From NCBI GenBank assembly GCA_025667525.1, contig CM046874.1, positions 658,892,963-658,956,962 of the forward strand: a stretch of 64,000 nt of DNA. Reading direction: 5' to 3'. Made by a program: the position numbers and the translations under genes. Shown one piece after another: positions 58,391 through 64,000 of the stretch. Numbering within the stretch: position 1 is the first letter of the stretch; the number at the start of each line of letters is the position of its first letter. The notes below the pieces were generated by a model. The model ran no database searches. It saw nothing but the letters and a program-made list of their open reading frames with translations, and was not told where the DNA came from. Origin of the DNA: Glebionis coronaria. Taxonomy: Eukaryota > Streptophyta > Magnoliopsida > Asterales > Asteraceae.

Positions 58391-58800
58391 TGTAACCACC
58401 TTTTAGCTGGTTGTGGATTTTCCAAGGCCCTAAAAACCTTTTTACTATCAGTTTTTTTACAAATTTATGTTTTTTTCACTTTCAGTTGGACTTTATCTTT
58501 GGGCTACAGTCCAGCCCATTGGATTTTTAGGGTTTTTCTTTGCTTGCAGTCATTATTTAATGAATTTGCTGTAACCCTAACAAGACAGTTATCAGTTTAA
58601 TAAAAGTTAAACCACTCGTCGTTGTGTTTCGTGTTTTATCCTAATTTTCGGGCATTCTTTAGAATCAACGATTATTAGCAGAATTGTTTCTGGTATTTTT
58701 TTTTTTGAATCAACAGATCCAATTACCTATCTTTGCTACTTTTTTTTTCAGTCTACATCAATTCTTGCGGTCGTTTTTCGATTATCTGCAATGTCGCGTA
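58391..58800 (+). repeat. Probable 3' LTR remnant of the Gypsy fragment
   Basis: A purine-rich AAAAAGGAGGCGGACGATGC is followed by TGTAACCACC, a reasonable LTR start 70 bp after the integrase stop. TTTAATAAAAG near 58598 could be a polyadenylation signal. The 3' border is not identifiable. Confidence 0.45.
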
Positions 58801-58848
58801 TATCTCGATAAGAACCCCCAAAGTGGCATTCATACTTCAGCATCACTA

Positions 58849-59035
58849 AAATTTTAATAAGAATCTGTTATCAAAGGATTTCAAGTTATGTCAAGTTTGA
58901 AATGTCAACATAATTAAATTTTACTAAACAACATATTTTTTAATCACATAATTACGATACTTTTGAATACCTTACGATATTTTTACATTAAAGTTAAATA
59001 ATTTTCCCGGTAGTTTGAGTTTTAGTGACAATTTC
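58849..59035 (+). repeat. Diverged repeat, copy B
   Basis: Matches 24871-25055 in direct orientation (see that entry). The two copies bracket the whole 25-59 kb retrotransposon stack. Confidence 0.7.
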
Positions 59036-59101
59036 TTTTTATATCAACACTTACATGTACTTTTGGTAAATGAATGTCAAGAATATACGGAGTATATATT
59101 A

Positions 59102-59376
59102 CTCTTTCCGTTTTATTTTTATTGTCAACTTTTTCTTTTTGGTATGTTTTAAATTAATGGTTCACTAATAAATTAAGATAGGAAAATTTGATCATATTTA
59201 TTATATTACTTTTGTTTGAAATTATTATAACAAAACTAGAAAAAAAATTTTAGTTAATTAGTTAAAAGTAAAGCTGTTATTTTAGCAAAAATTAAAAAAA
59301 TAAAATTTATTATAAATTTATTTATTTTAAATTGTGTGTTTTTTATCATGAGACAATAATTTTAAAACGAAAGAAA
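59102..59376. mobile_element. Mariner/Stowaway-like MITE
   Basis: Ends CTCTTTCCGTTTTATTTTTA and, from the right, TTTCTTTCGTTTTAAAATTA, both running into TTGTC, with TA on both sides (59100-59101, 59377-59378). 275 bp, no coding sequence. Confidence 0.75.
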
Positions 59377-59777
59377 TATTATTAAAAAGAAAATACATAT
59401 TATAGTCGCACAACTTTTATTAAGGAGTTAAATATATTTTTGGTCCTCATGGTTTGACGGGTATAACGGTTTTCGTCCCAACATTTGAAAAGTATCAGAT
59501 CTTGTCCTATACCCATAACTCTTTTGGTCCCAAACGTTAGTTGACTAACTTTTGACCGTTAATTGTAAGGGTATATATGTCTTTTACCAATTTATTAGTA
59601 CTTATTATTAGTAATATATACAATGCTCTCAGTGGGAGCCAGAGTTATCTTGTCCCTTACCAGCAATAACAATGGGAATGAACACCTTTGGTTTCTTGGT
59701 GATTCTGGGCCTTGGACCTTTCTTAATGCGTTTCGGTACGAGCGTAGATCGCGGCCGACCTAGTGTTAAGAAACTGT

Positions 59778-60040
59778 TGTAGCCAAAGAAACCGTTTCCC
59801 CGGCCTATTGGCCGACCCACTGTTTTCATTGGTGTAGCCAAAGAAACCGTTTCCCCGGCCTATTGGCCGACCCACTGTTTTCATTGGTGTAGCCAAAGAA
59901 ACCGTTTCCCCGGCCTATTGGCCGACCCACTGTTTTCATTGGTGTAGCCAAAGAAACCGTTTCCCCGGCCTATTGGCCGACCCACTGTTTTCATTGGTGT
60001 AGCCAAAGAAACCGTTGCCCTGGCCTCTTGGCCGACCTAC
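59778..60040. repeat. 55-bp tandem array inside MULE 2
   Basis: Units start TGTAGCCAAAGAAACCG at 59778, 59833, 59888, 59943 and 59998. The first four appear identical. The fifth is partial and diverged. The period is not a multiple of three. Confidence 0.95.
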
Positions 60041-60373
60041 AAATCATCTATGGCAACCACCGCCAGCTACCAAAGCTAGTTACCGTCAAAGACCTTCAAA
60101 TCTTCAACAAACAACCATCGATCTCGAGCCACCAAACCACCATGAAAGCACCGCCAAATGACAATGACATCACCATTAAACCATCATCACAAATAAACAA
60201 AGAGATCTGATGATGGCTTCGTATTATGTTTGCGTTTATGGCTCCATGTTTTGACCAGTACCACTAAAGATGATATGCGTTGTTATTTTGCTAGTGTTTT
60301 TGATTTTATAAAAGACAAATTGAAGATGATTTGTTTAAGCTGGATCTTTGGTGGTTTTCAAAACAACGAATTA

Positions 60374-60628
60374 CTCCCTCCGTCCCTAAATAAATGTTCA
60401 CTTTGACTTTTTCCGGTCTTTCTTGTTCAATTTTGACCTTAAATATTTACGTTTGTGTTATATAATACTTGATGCAAAATATATTGATGGATTGGGTTTT
60501 AAATGAATTTTTCATTGATGTAAATTTCATCAAGTATTATATAACACAAACGTAAATATTTAAGGTCAAAGTTGATCAAGAAAGACCGTAAAAAGTCAAA
60601 GTGGACATTTATTTAGGGACGGAGGGAG
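60374..60628. mobile_element. Fold-back Stowaway-type MITE nested in MULE 2
   Basis: Ends CTCCCTCCGTCCCTAAATAA in inverted order, flanked by TA (60372-60373, 60629-60630). Arms of roughly 100 bp are almost perfectly complementary, so the single strand would form one long hairpin. Confidence 0.93.
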
Positions 60629-60663
60629 TATGTTTTTGCTTTTGATAACTAGAGTTAAAAGAC

Positions 60664-60783
60664 ATGGATTCATTTATATTATAATAATAATAAAATATTT
60701 ATTATTTTTTAATGAAATAATTATTATTATAAAAACATAAAATTTAAAAAATAAAAAATAAAAAAAATAATAATATTAATATT

Positions 60784-60814
<31 letters not shown>

Positions 60815-61080
60815 TTATTATTATTATGTATTATTATTATAATAAATATTTTTTTTATTATAATAATATTATTATTATATAGAAAATGTTTTTATTATAT
60901 AATAATTTTATTATATTAAATATTATTAATAAATATTTTGTTATAATAATAAATATTCTTATTTTTATTATTATTATTATAAAACATTAATAAATTTTCG
61001 TATATATAAAACTGTAAATTGTTATTATTATTATTATATCATTATTATTATTATATCATCTTATAATTATTATTATTAAT
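60664..61080. repeat. ATT/ATTT low-complexity stretch
   Basis: Runs of TTA, ATTT and TAATA within MULE 2, similar in kind to 13742-13834 in MULE 1. Confidence 0.9.
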
Positions 61081-61296
61081 AAAAACAGGGGTATTTTGGT
61101 CACTTTATATAAATTTCACGGTCAAAAGTTAGTCAACTAACGTTTGGGACTAAAAGTATTACGGGTTGATTGAAATAGGACGAGATCTGATACTTTTCAA
61201 ATGTTGGAACCAAAACCGTTATATCCGTCAAACTATGAGAACCAAAAATGTACTTAACTCTTTATTAAATAAATTAGCAAAATGATATGTCATGAT

Positions 61297-61753
61297 GTTT
61301 ATTCAGCTCAAATATTATACGATTTGAAAAGAAAGATTGTCTACGAATCAACTTAAGAACGTATGCAATGGTAAAAGTCATCCATAGCTTTTTACTATTT
61401 CAAATAGCTATTTTTAGCACTTTTTTGCATTGTGAAAAATGGTTTTGAATGACTTTTTGTGAATAGCTTGGTAAACACCAAGTCATTTTACAAAGTGTTT
61501 AGTTATAATGTGAGTATGCATTTAAAGCATTTATGACATCAAGTTTTTATAATTTATTACCATTGTAAATGCTCTAACAAATGTAAGGATAGTGGAAATA
61601 GGAGAGAATCTTAAGAGTGACTTGCTTAAATGGTATGTTTATTGAGCTCAAATATTATACGATTTGAAAAGAAAGATTGTCTACGAATCGACTTAACAAA
61701 TGTTAGGATAGTGGAAATATGAGAGAATCTTAAGAGTGACTTGCTTAAATGGT
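61297..61753. repeat. Tandem duplication, one unit carrying a MITE
   Basis: Unit 2 (61636-61753) repeats unit 1 (61297-61356 plus 61578-61635), with a few substitutions. Shared phrases are CAAATATTATACGATTTG and AGAGAATCTTAAGAGTGACT. Confidence 0.92.
61357..61574. mobile_element. PIF/Harbinger-type MITE with visible empty site
   Basis: 218 bp, ends GAACGTATGCAATGG and, from the right, GAGCATTTACAATGG, flanked by TAA (61354-61356, 61575-61577). The neighbouring duplicate unit has a single TAA at the matching place. A left end of the same family without a partner is seen near 62388. Confidence 0.9.
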
Positions 61754-61850
61754 AGGTGAGTTTCATCTTATTTCATAAAACTTACGCATGGGTTAAAGCT
61801 TTGGGAACTTCTCGTCGTAGTTTTTGACAACTCGGTATTTTTACCAACTC

Positions 61851-62232
61851 TTTTTTTTAACGGTAAATTTTATTAAAAAAGACGCTAGTATAAAGCTAGA
61901 ACAAAATTACAAGGAAATTAAATGGGAGTTTTCAACCAACATTCCTAAGAAAATGAAACAGAACATCTACTACTACACCACAAGAAGGACCGCGGAACAA
62001 TATCATCAAAGATCACAGACTGCCTAAAAAGAGAAGGATAAAAAAATAGAACGATTTTTGAAAGTCAAAATAACCACCACGAGACATTGGTCACTCCTTC
62101 GAACAAAGCTTTAGACTTAGATGGCAGGCGGATGTTATTGAACCAGACATACCAATCGCTGAAGGATGAAATGTCAACCCAAGGGAGCTCCTACCAACGG
62201 CAAAGCCTACGAAAAATGTCCACGGCTAGACC
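61851..62232 (-). mobile_element. 3' end of an L1-type LINE
   Basis: Read on the minus strand, the sequence ends AATAAAATTTACCGTT followed by A's, the common tail of plant L1 elements. Upstream, worn ORF2 C-terminal phrases are visible: CRWWDLPWVDISSFSDWYVW (with WWDLP and the spaced Trp pattern), RLPSKSKALFEGV and DDIVPRSFLWCSSRC. It is 5'-truncated near 62232. No target duplication could be fixed. Confidence 0.8.
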
Positions 62233-62350
62233 GCACGCAAACTAAAAGTTTTCAATAATTTTTCATGTGTTTGTGAGTGTGTAAGGTTATTTAGTGGGTG
62301 AATAGTACGGTTGAAGATACCCACGACCTATTTTGCACGCAAACTAAAAG
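62233..62350. repeat. 16-bp exact direct repeat around 86 bp
   Basis: GCACGCAAACTAAAAG occurs at 62233-62248 and 62335-62350. The enclosed sequence is unassigned. From 62351 to 62890 I see only AT-rich sequence and a lone MITE-like end near 62388. Confidence 0.9.
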
Positions 62351-62897
62351 ATTATCAACTAATTAGTTAACTCTCTAAGAACATTTGCAATGAACAATTT
62401 TTACAATGGCTTTTTAAGTTTTTAAAAAGTTTTGGATAACTTTTTACCATTACAAAACTTACGTTTTCTAAAAGTCTATCATTTTTAAAAGGTTTAGTTT
62501 TTCAAACGGTTGAAAAATTTATTGCCAAAAATTTAGTAATTAATGTTTTACTATTTTAACTTATTTATCTCTACTACTTATAATGTATATTCACTAAAAC
62601 ATTGAATGTTGAAAAACCATATATTTATAGAATTGTTGAAAAAACTAATGCTTTCACAAATTATCTTTTTGGCATCTCCTTTTACCAAACGTATACAAGG
62701 ACATAATACAACATCATAAACTTGGAATTGATTTGCCAAAAAATAAATGTGTCTCCTATTTTTAGAATGATATTACGCATTTTAATTACATGGTTGACAT
62801 AGGGCTGTCATTTAACAACACACAAACACATAATTTTCTCTCCAAACCTAGAATCCTAAAACACACACACCCCGTTAAAACCTAATCACCTCTCCAT

Positions 62898-63167
62898 TTG
62901 CCGAAACCCCCTCCATCTGTCGAATCCGCCGCTATCTCTAGGTGGTTTAGGTGGTTTCAGGTAGTTGCAGTTGGTGGTTTTTGGTTATGGTTTGGGTGGT
63001 TGACTGCGCCTGCTTTGACGCTTTTGTTAGTTTTTCTAACTGAAGCGAGCTATTCTAGGTTTGAAGGGAGGAAAGTGGGGATTAAAGTGATTTTGAGATT
63101 ATGTTACAAACTCGGGTATGAGTATCTTGACTTTTTGTTTTTTTTAATGCAGGACATATATGAATGA
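62898..63167 (+). other. Unidentified 89-codon frame
   Basis: The frame starts after a pyrimidine/A-rich stretch that could be a leader, and holds one strongly hydrophobic segment (residues about 28-48). A possible intron end (TTTTTTTTAATGCAG, 63140-63153) lies near its 3' side. It could be a first exon or chance. No family is recognised. Confidence 0.15.
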
Positions 63168-63365
63168 ATTATGTTTAGTTGGGCCGTTTTGGAGATCAAT
63201 TATTCTGAAAAGGTATTATTAGTGCGTGACTTTCTGTTTTGATGTATATGAGAACATACTTCGTATATGTTTCTTTATGTAGTTTTCACATTTAGTTGTT
63301 ATTTCCTTATTAGATTGCTAGATGAGTTGATGTATTGGTTTTTGAAATGTTCGAGTTGTTACGTC

Positions 63366-63775
63366 CAATGTTTTGAAACCTGGGTCGACCCGGCCGGGTC
63401 AACCGGTTGACTCATTTCTGGTCAAAAAGGGTCATTTTAACCCGGGTTTCACTTTATCGAAGCCCGGCTAGACCTGCCAGGTTTTGAGTGACCCGGTTCA
63501 ACCCGGTTCTCGAGACCCGGACGGATTTTGATTTATCGTGTTTTTTCATAAAAAATATGTAAATTTTACTTATTTGCGATGAAATTTCATTTTTACATAT
63601 TATATTGATTGGTAAATAATTTATTTTTTCAATATACAGAAGTTTTTATATATAAATTTTGCTAATTATTTAAAATATAATTTTTTTTTTTTTTTTTAAA
63701 AATCGGGTTAACCCGGGTTAACCTAGACCCGGTGACTCGACCGGGACGATTCTAAAACCGAGTTTCAAAATATTG
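63366..63775. mobile_element. hAT-like MITE with Cys-rich-free GC ends
   Basis: Ends CAATGTTTTGAAAC and, from the right, CAATATTTTGAAAC, with an 8-bp flank pair GTTACGTC/GTTATGTC (63358-63365, 63776-63783). The subterminal regions are rich in ACCCGG and its complement, and the centre is AT-rich. No coding sequence. From 63784 to 64000 nothing was recognised. Confidence 0.82.
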
Positions 63776-64000
63776 GTTATGTCCCTTACTTTGATGATTT
63801 CTATCCGTACATTTTAACATTTTAGTTACTCTATATTTTAACCTGCTTAAAAGCTTATCATTAAACAAAATGATCTTTATACATTCAACCTTGATAACTT
63901 CAGTAGAAGCCCACTGCCCACATAAAGTCCAGACCCACTATAATTGTTGTTGTACCAAAAATATGATAAATTATTACTGCATGAAGTAACGAGCTATACA

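Larger units (their letters stand above)
59425..61260. mobile_element. Non-autonomous MULE 2
   Basis: Terminal repeats GAGTTAAATATATTTTTGGTC and, from the right, GAGTTAAGTACATTTTTGGTT, continuing CTCATGGTTTGACGG and CTCATAGTTTGACGG. The flanks TTTATTAAG/TTTATTAAA (59416-59424, 61261-61269) match at 8 of 9 positions. It shares the terminal family of MULE 1. The interior holds a 55-bp tandem array, a nested MITE and AT-rich repeats, but no transposase. A minus-strand frame (59629-59841) includes two AT-hook-like phrases (VGRPIGRGN, LGRPRS) and may be captured sequence. Confidence 0.88.

Overview
This is a plant nuclear genome window, AT-rich and intron-bearing, built mostly from nested LTR retrotransposons and small DNA transposons. 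The Copia gag, the env-like 3' ORF and the Athila-type gag look like families abundant in Asteraceae, especially the Tanacetum/Artemisia/Chrysanthemum group. That placement is from memory of the families, not from a search. The only convincing host gene is a small two-exon gene on the minus strand (23130-23677). It encodes a secreted six-cysteine peptide of knottin type. A broken, codon-alignable relative lies 7 kb away (15790-16002).

Layout: 1-246 is the edge of a minus-strand Athila-like LTR. 247-13095 is the 3' end of a Sirevirus-like Copia element (env-like ORF, polypurine tract, 3' LTR). It is split by a complete but decayed Tekay-like Gypsy element (1994-11888, 2897-bp LTRs, 5-bp target duplication ATACT). 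The Sirevirus sits in an older Tekay-like LTR (13096-15647), which also holds a MULE with a perfect 9-bp target duplication (13536-14947). 16083-19590 is decayed minus-strand Copia sequence. 19591-21929 shows nothing I can name. 21930-24690 holds a MITE, the knottin gene and a hAT-like element.

25110-58800 is a second retrotransposon stack. An old Copia gag (5' part 27143-27611, 3' part 53211-54830) was entered by Sirevirus number 2 (from 27612, primer binding site at 28494, gag, zinc-finger ORF, pol, env-like ORF to 51041). That element was entered in turn by an Athila-type element (31413-42912) with gag, protease and an acidic ORF but no reverse transcriptase or integrase. Beyond the env-like ORF the expected 3' end is missing. 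Instead there is an 87-bp fold-back junction (51043-51129), then a second copy of the gag 5' part plus an 880-bp LTR (51130-53210) whose flanks rejoin the gag reading frame. A minus-strand LTR-like block (55070-56605) and a Gypsy RNase H/integrase fragment (56611-58320) follow.

59102-63775 is a cluster of DNA transposons: a TA-flanked MITE, a second MULE of the same terminal family carrying a 55-bp tandem array and a fold-back MITE, a Harbinger-type MITE with its empty site next to it, an L1-type LINE tail, and a hAT-like MITE. Apart from the Athila-type ORFs, the short gag remnant at 51862-52353 and the knottin gene, the coding sequences are broken. All sequence comparisons here were made by eye.
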